Assembly (NCBI GenBank): GCA_903813345.2 | Contig: CAIIXF020000008.1 | Location: 21,498,822 to 21,562,821 of the forward strand | Source of the DNA: Owenia fusiformis | Lineage: Eukaryota; Annelida; Polychaeta; Sabellida; Oweniidae | Length of the DNA stretch: 64,000 nt | Direction of reading: 5' to 3' | In this document: one piece after another, positions 48,840 to 61,685 of the stretch | Position numbering within the stretch: position 1 is the first letter of the stretch | Layout: every line of letters begins with the position of its first letter | Position numbers and translations under genes: made by a program | Notes under the pieces: model-generated | Databases searched by the model: none | What the model was told of the DNA's origin: nothing | What the model saw: the letters and a program-made list of their open reading frames with translations, nothing else

Positions 48840-50060
48840 ATCAACACTTTTCCTTATTAAGAGCCTTGTGGAAGGGGGCTCAATGGATAGGAACTGGGAT
48901 GAGGTCACATTTAAAGGTCAATATGACCCGGGATGGAGGTCACATTTAAAGGTCAATATGACCTGGGATGGAGGTTACATTTAAAGGTCCATATGAACTT
49001 GGATGGAGGTCACATTTAAAGGTCAATATGAACTGGAGTGGAGGTCACATTTAAAGGTCAAAATGACCAGGGATGGAGGTCACATTTAAAGGTCCATATG
49101 AACTTGGATGGAGGTCACATTTAAAGGTCAATAAGATCTAGTATTGAGATCACATTTAGAGGTCAATATAAACTTGGATGGAAGTCACATAGAGGTAATT
49201 AACATTAACAGGTATGGAGGTTACATTCAAAGGCAATATGAACTGCGATGGATGGAAGTCATATTCAAAGATCAATATTAACGGGAATGAGGTCACATTC
49301 AAACGTAAATATTAGAGGAATGAGAAGGTCATATTCATAGGTCAATATTAGCGAACATGAGAAGGTCAAATTCAAAGGTCAATATTAACGACAATGAGAA
49401 GGTCATATCCAAAGGTCAATATTAACGGGAATGAAGTCTGATTCGAACATGACTGTATTCACGCCTCATATAAACTGTAAACAAAGTCAACATTTCACCC
49501 GGGGTATATTTGCGAACAAACCCCCTGGTAATACGTGTAATGTGTGACGTCATAACGGCGGGCCGTAGTAATGGCGGACCATAATGAATATTCGCAATAT
49601 TTTGGTGAGTTTTCATGTTCGAATCATAACATAGACCCCAGAGCAGGTGTAATATAGTCGAATACACCCCTTAGGGCTAGGCGATAAGGCTTTCGAACCC
49701 CTCACTCCATTCGTGCGTTTGGGGTACAGAAAACGTTTGTGCCTAGCCCTGCGGGGTGTATTCGACAATATCACCCCTGCTCTTCGGTCTATATTTCTAA
49801 ATTCAAAGGTCAATATTAACAGGGATGAGATTGTCACATTCAAAGGTAAATGTGAACGGGAATGAGGTCACGATCAAATGTGAACATGAGAGGAATGAGG
49901 TCACATTCAAATGTAAACATTAACGGGAATTGGGTCACATTCACACGTCAATATTAACGGGGATGAGAATGTCACATTCACAGCTCTGAATCAGAGTGGA
50001 TTTCAATCAGATTCAAATATCAAGATGTGAAGTAGGTCACATAACATGAGTATATTTAAA
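48840..50060. repeat. ~34-bp minisatellite (ggtcacatttaaaggtcaat), interrupted by a MITE
   Basis: Units of the type ggtcacatttaaaggtcaat plus atgaacttggatgga are tight at 48900-49130. They become more divergent (attcaaaggtcaatattaac) up to 49437, then resume at 49800-50060 after the palindromic MITE. It lies just upstream of the amidase gene start (48469, minus strand). Confidence 0.85.
49439..49800. mobile_element. Palindromic MITE, copy 2 (opposite orientation to copy 1)
   Basis: It begins gattcgaacatgactgtatt and ends ggtctatatttctaa. The internal hairpin pairs gtaatatagtcgaatacacc with ggtgtattcgacaatatcac. It is homologous along its length, in reverse, to 9744-10115. It is inserted in the 34-bp minisatellite. 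Confidence 0.8.
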
Positions 50061-51163
50061 GGTCGGTATCTAGTCTAGTGAAATGGAGGGCTCGTCTAAA
50101 ATTGAATATCAATATAGATGAGTTTCTTAATCAGTTTATTATCTTGAGAACATAAACGTGGTAACTGTCATCGATGCTGCAGATTTTGAGGTTTGGAGAA
50201 ACTACACCTACAGTCTTTAAATTTATGTTGAGAAACATTTTAATATAGATCGGGACAAGCTTAAAATCATGTCAAGTTGTTATATATTACACCCGTATAT
50301 TGTACTTTGTAGAGTCTGCACTTCTGACACCCTTAAGTAGTACATTAGACATGTTAGAGACTCTAGCATGTATATTCATTTGTTTGAAATTATAAATGTT
50401 TTAAGGTTTGTATTACTCTTAACAAAACATTTCAAATCCATTAAAACATGCTCATTTATTTTATGTTCAAGTATCATATTGCTGGTTGCCATTTTGTTAC
50501 TTTGGTAAAAAAAAGAATTTAAAATTAAAATTCTTTGATGATCGATTGATCTACATTTAAAACCATGACACATAAGTGACCAGATATTGGCAAGTTTTCA
50601 GCGTTTGGCTAAGTAGTCCGTTACTCAAACAATACAAGTCAAAAAGCCCAAAAGCTATATGAGATGAACGGATACGATGCCATCTATCTTTCATTAAGTT
50701 TAATCACATAGATGGCACTTTAGAAAAATTTTGAGATTCTCCTTTTCATATTTTGATCTATTGTTTTGAGCCTTTCATTAAATCAAACAATAGTATTTTT
50801 TGTTTTAACAAGTCAACTCAAACCGGCTACATCAAGCCTAGCCTTCTAATTACAATGTGCTTAAACTGTCTACGAATAGGTGATCACATCTATAAAATTG
50901 GATAAAACAATATTTACATTAATTAAAAGAAATAAAAATCCCCCGAGTTATTCTCCATTGCATTGATTCATGTTAACCTATCAAAGGAACGATCATCATA
51001 AATATCCATTCTACATCAAAAACACTCCCTTTTGGTAAAATGTCATTTAAAATTCCAATACATTGTTTTTAAAGAACAGCATTCAGTAAGTTGAGATTCA
51101 GTTCGAGAGATGCAATTCAATGAGTGCAGCTTAAAGCTCTTAAAATTTGAAATGTCCCTGCGC
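50061..51163. other. Probable 3' UTR and flank of the decapeptide-repeat gene
   Basis: AT-rich DNA downstream of the minus-strand stop at 51164. No exon, tandem repeat or element end is recognised. Confidence 0.4.
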
Positions 51164-54121
51164 TTATTGGAACATTAGTTCTGTGTCAATTGTAGCATCG
51201 TGGCTGGTCAATCCATTGGCAATGACTTTCATGTCTGGCACTGGGTAGAATGTGTAGTCGACCAAGGGTTTTGTGAAGGCGCCGGTTTGACCGTTGAACC
51301 AATCCTGAAAGTAGAAGTATTAGACGGTGAGATTTCATTGCTGAAAGCAATAGACCCATTGCACACATTGAAGTAAACCCATGAAAATGTTCAATTATGC
51401 ACAATCTTCAGTTTCATATATTTTACATTGGCATAACTATGTGAAACTCATATTGAATTGAATGATTCAAAAACATTTTTAATCAAAGATTTTTTAAAAC
51501 AATATTCGATACAACACTTTTAACAATATGAAAATTAATTCAATTAATTTATTAATCTAACTTGAGATAGCTTATATAGGAAATGTACCCCTAAAACTAA
51601 AATCAATGGATCGATTTTCAATTAATAAAAGTATACAAAAAGCAATGACTTTAGAGATGAAAATACGTCATGTATTCAAGTTATTCAAAACCGGATATTA
51701 ATAATCCTTTTGGAATTTCGCGCAACACTTTGATTCTAATTTACATTTGCAAAACACTAAAACCAACCGCATTTAGAATAACTAAAGGGTATCGATAGTA
51801 TGGGTAAAGGTACTTTCAAAATAAACATTATGTAACATTGTTCATCAAACATATCATTATGTCAAGCATCCTTTTAGAAATAAATCATATCTTGGCGTGT
51901 AAAAGTCCGATGTGGTTGCGTGGGAGTGTCATTCGAACCAATATATTTTATGAGCGTTTTAATGTTATCTTCGGTCAAGACGATTGAACGTACACATCAA
52001 CGATAAATGACCACTGGAGTGAGTTATCTTGCATCAACCCCTTCCCGCTCATTATTAGTTATCATGTCTCGTTTGGAAAGTGTATATATTAGTGGGAGGG
52101 GGTACATAAGTACATAAGTCTATGTACCCCCTCCCACTAAGAAGTGCTTGAAACAAAGGAGTGGAGAAAGTCTTACTAAGATGTAATAAGTAATAAGTGG
52201 TTTTACCTGTTGGTCGTATTCAGAGTTGATCAGTTCTAGATCCCCCTCAGCCTGTGACCAAGGGGCGTACTGTGCCGTGTTGTTCGCGCTGCTATGCGTT
52301 TCTGGGGCTCCTATTGCTCGTATCACAGTTGATTCGGTTATTTGAGCTCGGGTCACAGACGACTGGCTCGCTGAAGGTTGGATCACAGCGGACTTGGTTA
52401 CTGGTGGTCGGATCACAGCGGAATGGGCAACTGGAGGTCGGATGACGGTTGACTGGCTCACTGGTGGTTTTATTACAGCAGACTTTGACACTGGAATAGC
52501 GGGAGGGGGATTGTTTCTCATATACTCCAATGCAGACTCAGACAGATGACGGTTTCGGTGAAGCACTGGTGCTTGGCTCGGATCGGCTCCCTGAGAAAAA
52601 GATGCCATTCGTTTGCTCTTTGGCTTTGGCGTATTAGCAGGGAGTTCACCTAGTATACCTCCCGAGAGTCCCGTGAGCCATTCTGTTGAACCCACAATAT
52701 TGTCATTTCCAGAACTTTTTGGCAAATCGTGTGTTTTGTTGGCCTGTTTGCATGTTTTGCACGATGCAATGGAAGTGAGAAATCGTTCATACGGAGTAGC
52801 ATTGTCTATGTGCGACTCGTCGTAGCCCATAAATTGATCACGGATGCGTACTGGGGTGGAGAAGTACGAATTACTATTTTGTTTGTAGATGTTGGCTGGT
52901 GGTTGCTTGTTTGTATTGTGAACGGGTGTAGAGGATGCGATCAGGGGTGGGGAACCTACGATATCTAGGTTACCATATGGACAGTCATCTAGTTGCCTGG
53001 CAACGGGATTCTCGAAGTTTCTTGGCATAGCATCTGAAATAACAATTGCTGATTAGTTCGTTTGTGGCTGAGAGTAAATTATGTGACACTTGATTAGGCG
53101 CATGATCATACTTTCATAGCGCTTCTTCGAATTAACCCACCCCCCCACTCACCCGATATCTATTTGGTTCAATTCGGGGTTCACTAAAGCTTATATCAAG
53201 TTTCACAATTCCGATCATCACATATTGAAAAATGTGAGAAGAGACTGATGACTTTGTTTTGTCCCCCTCCCGTTCAGTTTTAATCTCACTTTTACAAAAT
53301 GCTGAGTTAGGCAGGGAGGGGGTTCCCAAGGCTTCGAGCAAGAATAGGTTAAAAATCCATGACTGAAAAATTGCATTCATGAGATGTATGTGATAACAGA
53401 GACATATATGTGACTCTGGTAATAATAATTGATACCCCTGTGTTTTGTTTTTGTTTGTTGATGTTGCATGAATTGATTCAAATGGTGATTGATTGAATGG
53501 TTGATTGATGAAAATAATATTTTACGTATAATACTTACCAATTAACTCTACAAGACCTTGAAGTTCAAAGACGGACTCATCCAGCTCGGGTTGGTTTGAG
53601 ATGTCGGAAGAGATGTCAGGAGTTGACACTGACCAAATGCGATCTTCCTGGCTCAACCAACTGTGCTTCGATCCATAATCAGGAATATCGGAATTGAAAA
53701 TGGAACTATCGGTTGATGTATCTGCGGAAGAGCTTGAGAAATCGCCCACGTCGCTGCCAGAGATTACATTCAGAATGTCTTTAAGTTCATGTATAGGTTC
53801 TGGTAAGCTGGTATTCTGTTTCGATTGAGGCTGCGACCATCTTGCCCATGTTGGTGCCGTCGTGTCCCGGGCCTCACCTTCCTCTCTGGTTGTATTTTCA
53901 GGGTTACCCAGCATAAGGATATTTCCCTCTCCAACAATGTCCTTCAAAATGTCACTAAAGTTGTGTGAGAAATTGACATCTATCCAGAGTGGTTCATCAA
54001 ATCTCCCATCTACTTGAGACTCTAACGGTGCGAATCCTGGGGGTGCTTTGCTGCTTGCTGACCCGCCTGGTTGTCCTTGGCAACCGTTTACAGTTTCAGT
54101 AGATGTGTCCTCTGGTACCAT
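51164..54121 (-). CDS. Unrecognised 516-aa Ser/Pro-rich protein with decapeptide repeats
   Basis: Three exons: 53539-54121, 52207-53033, 51164-51304 (stop TAA). All are GT-AG, the phases close, and they encode 516 aa. I do not recognise the family. The N-terminal exon is acidic and Ser/Thr-rich and probably disordered, with a patch LWIDVNFSHNFSDILKDIVG that could form helices. Exon 2 has a patch TPYERFLTSIASCKTCKQAN with a CxxC pair, which might bind metal. It then has six ten-residue repeats of the type PV-x-x-S-x-VIRP between about residues 375 and 437. The short last exon encodes DWFNGQTGAFTKPLVDYTFY and a further 26 residues, which look ordered. There is no signal peptide or TM segment. 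It is probably nuclear or cytoplasmic and regulatory, but that is a guess. Confidence 0.75.
52089..52140. repeat. Perfect 20-bp inverted repeat with a 12-nt loop
   Basis: ttagtgggagggggtacata (52089-52108) is mirrored exactly at 52121-52140. It lies in intron 2 of the decapeptide-repeat gene, about 65 nt after the exon 2 donor, and could fold in the pre-mRNA. Confidence 0.88.
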
Positions 54122-54968
54122 TGTAAGGATAAATTAATACAAAAATCTCACAAGCTGTGTTACTTTAAAATTGTGTGTGTATATAAATAAAATCCGTTTA
54201 AAAATAAACTATCTTATGGTTTGGAGAATTGATCCGTACGTCTTGTCACTTCAAAAACTTTCTTCTTCTGGATTCACGGAGCACTGACACAGTATTTAAC
54301 CCCTATAATCTTTGCCTGAGTTACCTTACACAATGCCAAACAGAGCTAATTAAATCATTGCTTCTGAAGGTTATGTGTTATGAGACATTGAGCCGCCGAG
54401 TAAGAAGTATAATTAGTCTCCAGGATCTTGATTTCTGCAAATGTACAAACGATATTAGGTAATTAACTTTTGACACTTTCATACTTTGTTTACCTTTTCA
54501 AAAGATTAGCTAGATAAGTGAAACTCGCTCAGATGTTTGGATGAGATTGCATTCCGGGATTGCATCAAAGGTATGATCGTATCAATGTGCTAAATTCCCC
54601 AGAGCGGAACTGTTTGATGAATTTCTTTGATTCAGAACAAAGAAAGATTGTCAAAAGAGATCGAAAGATTATGACAGCAATTAAATTCATGAGCTAATCT
54701 GATCAAAGGTAACCACCTAAAATAATAACATTTCATGTGTTTCGATCAGCTTGTCTGCATCTCATTTGCATTTATGGGTTAAGCAAGTGAGAGTGGGCAA
54801 GGGGGGGGGGGGGGGGGGCGGTCGAGTCCGGGGTCGGGATTTTTCTAGATTTTATATGGGAATAATATACCACTTTGTTCCCCTCGCATTCGTTCGACTT
54901 CGCTTCTTAAACAGAAAAAGACGTTTTTAAAGTCTCGGTGTTTGAACTAAGATTACAGAGACTATAGG
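54122..54968. other. Upstream region of the decapeptide-repeat gene, with a G-homopolymer
   Basis: This is expected to hold the promoter and 5' UTR of the minus-strand gene that starts at 54121. I see no clear TATA box or initiator. A run of about 19 G lies at 54801-54819. A short stretch tattttgaccct recurs within the large element that follows. No other gene is seen. Confidence 0.4.
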
Positions 54969-57900
54969 TAGTGAGGTAGCACCGGGGCGAAAGTTGTCAA
55001 AATTGGTTTTTTTGACCCTAAAAAGGAAAATTACAGGGGGTACATTATCATCATTGAATAATTCATTCAGTTAGTCTTCGATCATCATAATGATTTTATT
55101 GAGAGTTGATGAGATCATTTTAAGGTAGTATGCAAAGTTTCAATGGTCTGTCACTCGTGGTTGCCATGGAAACCACAATTTTTGCTGAGAAAATCCTTAA
55201 TTTTGGTAAAACCTGTACCTGTACATAATATAGAATGTGGATTATTTTTCAAATCAACAGATATCAGAACATTTTAGCACTCTAAAAATCACCAGGGCTG
55301 TCCAAACATTTGTTTAAAGAGAGAGAATATTGCAATTTATATGACTGGTAAGTGTCAAAGACCATACAATTACATAAGTGGTCAAAAGTGGGCGTCGCCC
55401 TCATAATAGTAGTTGATTGCCATTCTCTATAAATACAGAGTTTTACTTGACTTTTGAGATACATTTATATTGAATTTATTTGGTTATACTTAATATCAAG
55501 TATTTTTACATCTAAGTGTTATAGTTATTGCATGGGGATACAGGGGGGAGGGGGGGGGGGGTAGTAACAGAATTGGGAGCGGGCAGAGCTTATCAGCCTT
55601 AAGTGTAAATCTCATCTACATGGTTCTAGATTTCATAGGGTACAGCTTCTGGGTCGTATTATATTCATCTCAATATATAAGATATTAGAATTTACATGGT
55701 TGGTAAGTGTCAAAGACCATAGAATTACACATGTGATCAAAAGTGGGCGTCGCCCTAATCATTGTATATGGTTCATTCTCTATAAATACAGAGTTTAACT
55801 TGACTTTTGAAGTACATTTACTTAAAAACATCTTTGATTTATAGTTAATGTCAAGCATTTCTGGTAAGTTATATATGTACATCTAATTATAATAGTTATT
55901 GTCTGGGGGTGGAGGATGGGGGGGGGGAGAGTAACAGAATTGGAAATGGGCAGAGCTAATAAGCCTTAAATGTAAATCTCATTTACTTAATTCTGGATTT
56001 CAAGGGGTGCATCTTCTGGGTCTTCTTCACATTCATCTCAATATATGGGATATTCCAATTTACATGATTGGTAAGTGTCAAAGACCATACAATTACATAA
56101 GTGATCAAAAGTGGGTGTTGCTCTAACAATATATTGTTATCATGTGGGAGAATATAAGTATACCACTACACTTGCAGATTTGAGAGTCATTCAGTTGAGT
56201 GTATCTATTTGGCGCTCCACCTTTGCCTTTTAAAAAGGTGCTATTGCCCCTTCTGCATGACACTTCATCTGTGAATGTGTGAAGTGCTAGGAAGGCTGCA
56301 TATATGTCAGGGTCTATATTGGAGGAAATACCACTGACATCAGTCTTCTTTTGTTTCCAACTCAAGTATCCAGCAGCACACTTTGCTGTATTTGCTTTTT
56401 GTTTTCATCATCATACAAGAACTAATTCCAATCTTTAGGGACTCTTGTTTTTCTACCTTAAATAGGGCAAGGTGTCCGTCCCCTCTTTCAGGTTCCTTTA
56501 TAGAATTTTTCATGTAATTATCACATACAAAAACTAATCAATCTGCAATTGTAGAATCTTGAAAAAAGTCTCCGCCAGATCCAGAAACAAAACTACCTTT
56601 CAAGTTGAATTATGATTTGGGATATTTGGGGTTTGTTTTCTTTATGATTTGTATACATTTAGAAGTTTTCCTTTTCTTGCTGGGTTCTATTACAAATTTT
56701 GGTCCTTTCCCTTTGGCACTTGTGGTACATGTTCATGCATAGGGATGGGTTTCTCTGTTCTTGCAAGAAGTCCAGTCAGTGTTCCTAGAGCCCAAGGCAC
56801 AGGGCTCAATAGGAACTGCAGGAGACATTCTAGGCTAATTTTATGTTCCTTAGCAAGATCGAAGCTGTTCAAAGATGTTTCATTCAGAATGAATTTGAAC
56901 CATCTTATAAGCTTGTTCTGAGCACTTTTTTACTGTCACTGTCACTGCTGTAGTTTGCTGCTATAGTTTTCAATTTCATATGTCTTATTAGATCATGAAA
57001 TCTTTTTTTCAACTAATCTCAGATGGTGGTATCTCTTCATGCAATTTCCCCTTTTGACTAAAATTAGATGAGATCTGCAGCGACATCATTTGGCACAGAT
57101 TTTCCTTATGATACATCGGAGAGATGACCTTCATCCTCAATGGTAAATGGATCAAGAAAGTCTTTGATTGCGGTTTTTGTCATCTTTATGTCTTTTTCTG
57201 TACTTGCTATTTGTGCCTTTCCAAGGTCATTATGGGTGTCACACTCGTCTCATCTCTAGATAATCTTCCTAAGTTGGTCTTGAAGGACTGTCTGATTGTT
57301 ATAACCATCTCATCCATATAAAGCACTTATTGTTTGTATGGCCCATATTGCAAATCCTCGTAGTGAACCACCAGATGGACTTGAATGGAAACTAAATGAC
57401 TCCATATCTTTCCAGTGGGTATTGACTGATATCCCATACAAGAGATTGGTGATATAGCAACACCAGGAGATGAATCAGAAAACTCCAGAAGATGTACCCT
57501 ATGAAATCCAGAATTAAAAAGATGAGATTTATACTTAAGGCAGATGAGATCTACACATTCTAATTCTGTTACTACTCACCCCTGCCCCAATGTAAAAACT
57601 ATAATACTTACACAGATGTATTTACCAGAAATGCTTGACATAAATTAAAATAACAGCAGTTCAGTATAACTATGAATGTATCTCAAAAGTCAAGTTCAAT
57701 TTTGTATTTATACAAAGAACCAATCATCTACTATTGTTAGGGCAACACTCCTTTTGATCATTTATTAATATGTAATTGTATGGTGTTTGACAAATCCTGT
57801 AAATTGTAATATCCCATATATTGAGATGAATATGAAGGGGACCCAGACGATGTACTCCATGAAATCCAGAACTATGCAGATGAGATTTATACTTATGGCT

Positions 57901-58970
57901 GATTACCTCTGCCCCCTCCCTATTCTGTTACTACTCTCCCCCATCCTCCCCCGAGAACTATTACAATTTGATGTGCATTACTAACCAGAAATGCTTGAAA
58001 TTAAGTATAATCAAAGAAGTTGTAATGTAAATGTATCTCAAAAGTTAGACTCTGTATTTATACAGAATGAATATATGATAAGGGCGACGCCCACTTTTGA
58101 TCACTTGCATAATTCTATGGTCTTTATACATACCAATCATGCAGAATTATAATATCCTATATATTCAGATGAATGTGAAGAAGACCCAGAAGATGTACCC
58201 CATGAAATCCAGAACTATGTAGATTAGATTTATACTTAAGGGTGATTAGCTTTGCCCTCTTCCAATTCTGTTACCCCCCCCCATCTACCCCCTCCCCCAT
58301 GCAATAAGTATAACACTTACATGTACATTATTTACCAAAAATGCTTCATATTTAGTATAACCAAAGAACATCATTATAAATGTATCTCAAAAGTCAAGTA
58401 AAACTCTGTATTTTTAGAGAATGGCAATCATCTACTATGATGAGGGCGACGCCCACTTTTGATCACTTGTGTAATTGTATGGTCTTTGACACTCCCCAGT
58501 TATGTTAATTGCAATATCCTTTATATTTAAATAAATGTTTGAACTGCCCTGGTAATTTTGAGAATGCTAAAATGTTCTGATATCTGTTGATTTGAAAAAT
58601 AATCCACATTCTATATTATGTACAGGTACAGGTTTTACCAAAATTAAGGATTTTCTCAGCAAAAATTGTGGTTTCCATGGCAACCATGAGTGACAGACCA
58701 TTGAAACTTTGCATACTACCTTAAAATGATCTCATCAACTCTCAATAAAATTATTATGATGATTGAAGTCCAACTGAATGAATTATTCAATGATGATAAT
58801 GTACCCCCTGTAATTTTCCTTTTTAGGGTCAAAACCCCAATTTTGACAACTTTCGCCCCGGGTACGGCGCGTCAGACAAACATTTTCTGAAGTATCACAT
58901 AAAAATACATAAGGAACAAGTAATTTCAATTTGTTCAGAAGCGGGTACATTTTTCGGTGCTACCTCACTA
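54969..58970. mobile_element. 4-kb long-inverted-repeat element with tandem subrepeats in both arms and a central coding relic
   Basis: It starts tagtgaggtagcacc and ends ggtgctacctcacta. About 340 bp at 54981-55320 (ggggcgaaagttgtcaaaat…) is the near inverse of 58540-58865. Inward, each arm carries about three ~360-bp units. The left units hold aagtgtcaaagaccatacaa and gtgggcgtcgccc at 55350, 55705 and 56073. The right units hold the inverse, gggcgacgcccacttttgat, near 58080 and 58440, plus a weaker one near 57740. G-rich or C-rich runs mark each unit. The unpaired centre (about 56120-57500) holds minus-strand coding relics. Only the right arm has an extra ~110 bp between its outermost 15 bp and the long repeat. 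Confidence 0.82.
56123..57240 (-). pseudogene. Coding relic in the centre of the 4-kb inverted-repeat element
   Basis: Three minus-strand fragments in collinear order, in different frames with stops between them. About 57130-57200 reads AIKDFLDPFTIEDEGHLSDV. The stretch 56690-56920 reads LNSFDLAKEHKISLECLLQF followed by LSPVPWALGTLTGLLARTEK. The stretch 56123-56400 reads AKCAAGYLSWKQKKTDVSGI followed by DPDIYAAFLALHTFTDE. They resemble parts of one large protein of a type I recall as uncharacterised, repeat-associated proteins in marine invertebrates, with a PVPWALxTxxGxxxKT motif. I cannot give a curated family name. The gene is dead here. Confidence 0.5.
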
Positions 58971-61685
58971 ACTAACTACCCCACTCTGCGCGCAGTGTAC
59001 CACTTTTGCAAATGCCCTTGCAAAAAATCATGCCCATCAGCATCACCCTGGCAAATACAGTAGTTAACAGGGAAATAAAAATCTCAGACAAAATCTTCAA
59101 GTGACCTTGTGCATTTTATATTTTATTTCAAATTATGACATGCAGGTGATTATGGTCTTTCGATTTATACTTTAGTTAGAATATGGTACATTGACTGCCG
59201 ATGTTAAAAACATTGGCGCGGTAACTGGGACGGTCGTTGTGTTGGCGGGAAATTCAAAAATTTGAAAACAAATTTAATCCTTAATTTTATTTCAAAAATA
59301 TGATTTTCGTTTTAATTCTTCATGGGTCTTAAGTTATTTCTTTGTATGCCATACATGTTGCCATTGGTGTTTTTTTCTACTTATTCCGACTCTCAGCAGG
59401 GGGTTATTATGCATCAAAACTCGTGAAAAAGTAAATATACTTATTAAATATAACTAGGACAGTAATAAAAACCACATTTCACATACATTTGACTGAGGGA
59501 CCAAAAGTCCATATACCCGGACACATCCTTTTAGTTCTTTGAAAATGTGAATTCTAGGTCGGTTACATTTCCCATACACTTGCGGATCTGGGGGGGGGGG
59601 GCAATTACTAAATACCTTTTTTAAACCACATTTCTAGATGCAATTTTACATGTAGACTTCAAATATGATATCTCTTAAACTAACATTTGAATATTTAATG
59701 AAGTAAATCAAGATTATCTTGTATATTAGACCAATTTTCAAATTTGGAAACATTCACTTCGTGAGAGGAGGGGGGGGGGGGTTGTTACTCAAATCATCTG
59801 CTCATGTTATACCTCAACAAAACTATTTCAGTTTTGACAATATGTATATATATTCTATGATAGATGATAAACTTAACATCTATTCTTATGTACAAATTAA
59901 AACACTTTCTCCAACAATGTTGTAGATTCCCTTGCAAATAAAAATGTGTGTCAATAATCTCTACACTTATGTACAGTGGGACAATTATCCCATATACATA
60001 AGGGTTGTGTACTGGGAGGTTTTGAATCCAGGTTTTATCCCAAGGGAAATATGTGTATTTCACAAGGGACTGAAGGAGATACACATGTTTCCTAAGGGAT
60101 AGACCCTGGATCCAAAACTGACTGTACATAAGAGATGTATTCCATACCCATTGAGCTTCTTGGTATAATTCTACCTTTAAGATTCCAGAATATTAAAAAA
60201 TGGATTTTTTGTAGCATTATTTCAACAACTTAGTTAAAAAATTCCTATATTTAGATTTTAAAAGTTAAATTTTTCAAAGACAACCATACCAAAAAAATCA
60301 TATTTAGATTTAAGTTAAATTTTTCAAAAACAACCATTCCAAATAAGAAATTATATTTAGATTTTAAAAATGAAATTTTTCAAACACAAAATGAAAAATT
60401 TTATAGTCATTACTTTTTGAATCAATATCAAAAATCATTCTAAAATTGTGGAGTCCGGGATGGATCATACAGCCTGCATATCCCAGACCTCAGAGATAGC
60501 AGGATATATACAGAAAGTATCCATCCTGTTCTACAGATGCACTTTATTTTCCCTAAGATATGTACCTAGAACCTCAGTAGGTAATAGGTATGGAATATAA
60601 ATGAATACACAGAGTGCTTTCTCAAACCTTTTCTAGATTTTAAAACAAATGCTTACAAAATAAACGATTCAAACTTTACATCTTGACATGTGGTTTGTTT
60701 CTGTATTATGTAAAACTTATAATCTTAAAATAAGTATAATCCATTACTAGATACTGTATGACATGTTTTGACTTCTGTTTAGTAGAAGGTGAGCATAAGA
60801 AATTTAAATGTCTCTGGCTGAAACCAAGTCATTCAAAACTACAACAGGTCTCGACATTAAATCAGTCAAAAAAAGTAAATTTCATATTGAAGTAATATAT
60901 TTGCAACTAAACAATATTTGGAATTGAAGTCCCAATGAAACTGCTATTTCTGTTGTCACATTTTCCTATGATGGACATGAAATTCAAGACCCAGTTTTCT
61001 ATATTGGTTCATTCATATCTTGTTTAACTAAAATAAATCTCAATTGTTTTTTATACAAGGTCCAACCAACTTAAATCAACATAGTAACCGTTGGTCATAA
61101 ACTCATGTCTCACTAAGTTAAAATCAGATAAAATAAATTCTTGACTGAGATTTGTGCACATAAACATTATTTAGGGTAACTTCAGACCCCTGAAACTGTC
61201 TTCCAAGAAGACATTTGTCTTTTCTGTACTTGTATGGTGACATTTCATTGGATTCCTACTAATCAATGTCATCCTTTGAATTATTGAATAATTTTCTCGA
61301 AATGGCCATGCTATATAGCAATTGAAAAACTGAAAGTCCATTGTCAGTTTTAATGATTTAAATTGCATTGTTTTGATGTTAACAATATCAAGGAGTGGAT
61401 AGTATCATTTTGTATCTATTACTTTGATTTTTAAATTCTTCAGTCATACCAATCGTAATAATGATTCCACAGAAATGGCTGCCAGTCTCCATGTCCATAT
61501 ACAGTAATTATATCACTATCCAATCACATCCATATACAGTAATTATATCACTATCCAATCACATCCATATGCAGTTCACATTCCTCAATCACTGACACCA
61601 TTGGTTGAATATGCCAAGACATGACAGCGCAGACCAGGGAAATGCTTGTGAAGATGGTACACTTCTGTTGAGTGAACATGGGATG
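58971..61685. other. AT-rich flank, including the probable NXF1-like 3' UTR and small repeats
   Basis: No gene is seen. Small structures: G-runs at 59591-59602 and 59770-59780, and an imperfect hairpin at 60015-60118 (ttttgaatccaggttttatc / gatagaccctggatccaaaa). About three ~55-bp units lie at 60240-60400 (agattttaaaagttaaattt). A direct duplication of about 33 bp is at 61495-61560 (catatacagtaattatatca twice). The stretch just below 61686 is expected to be the NXF1-like 3' UTR. Confidence 0.45.
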
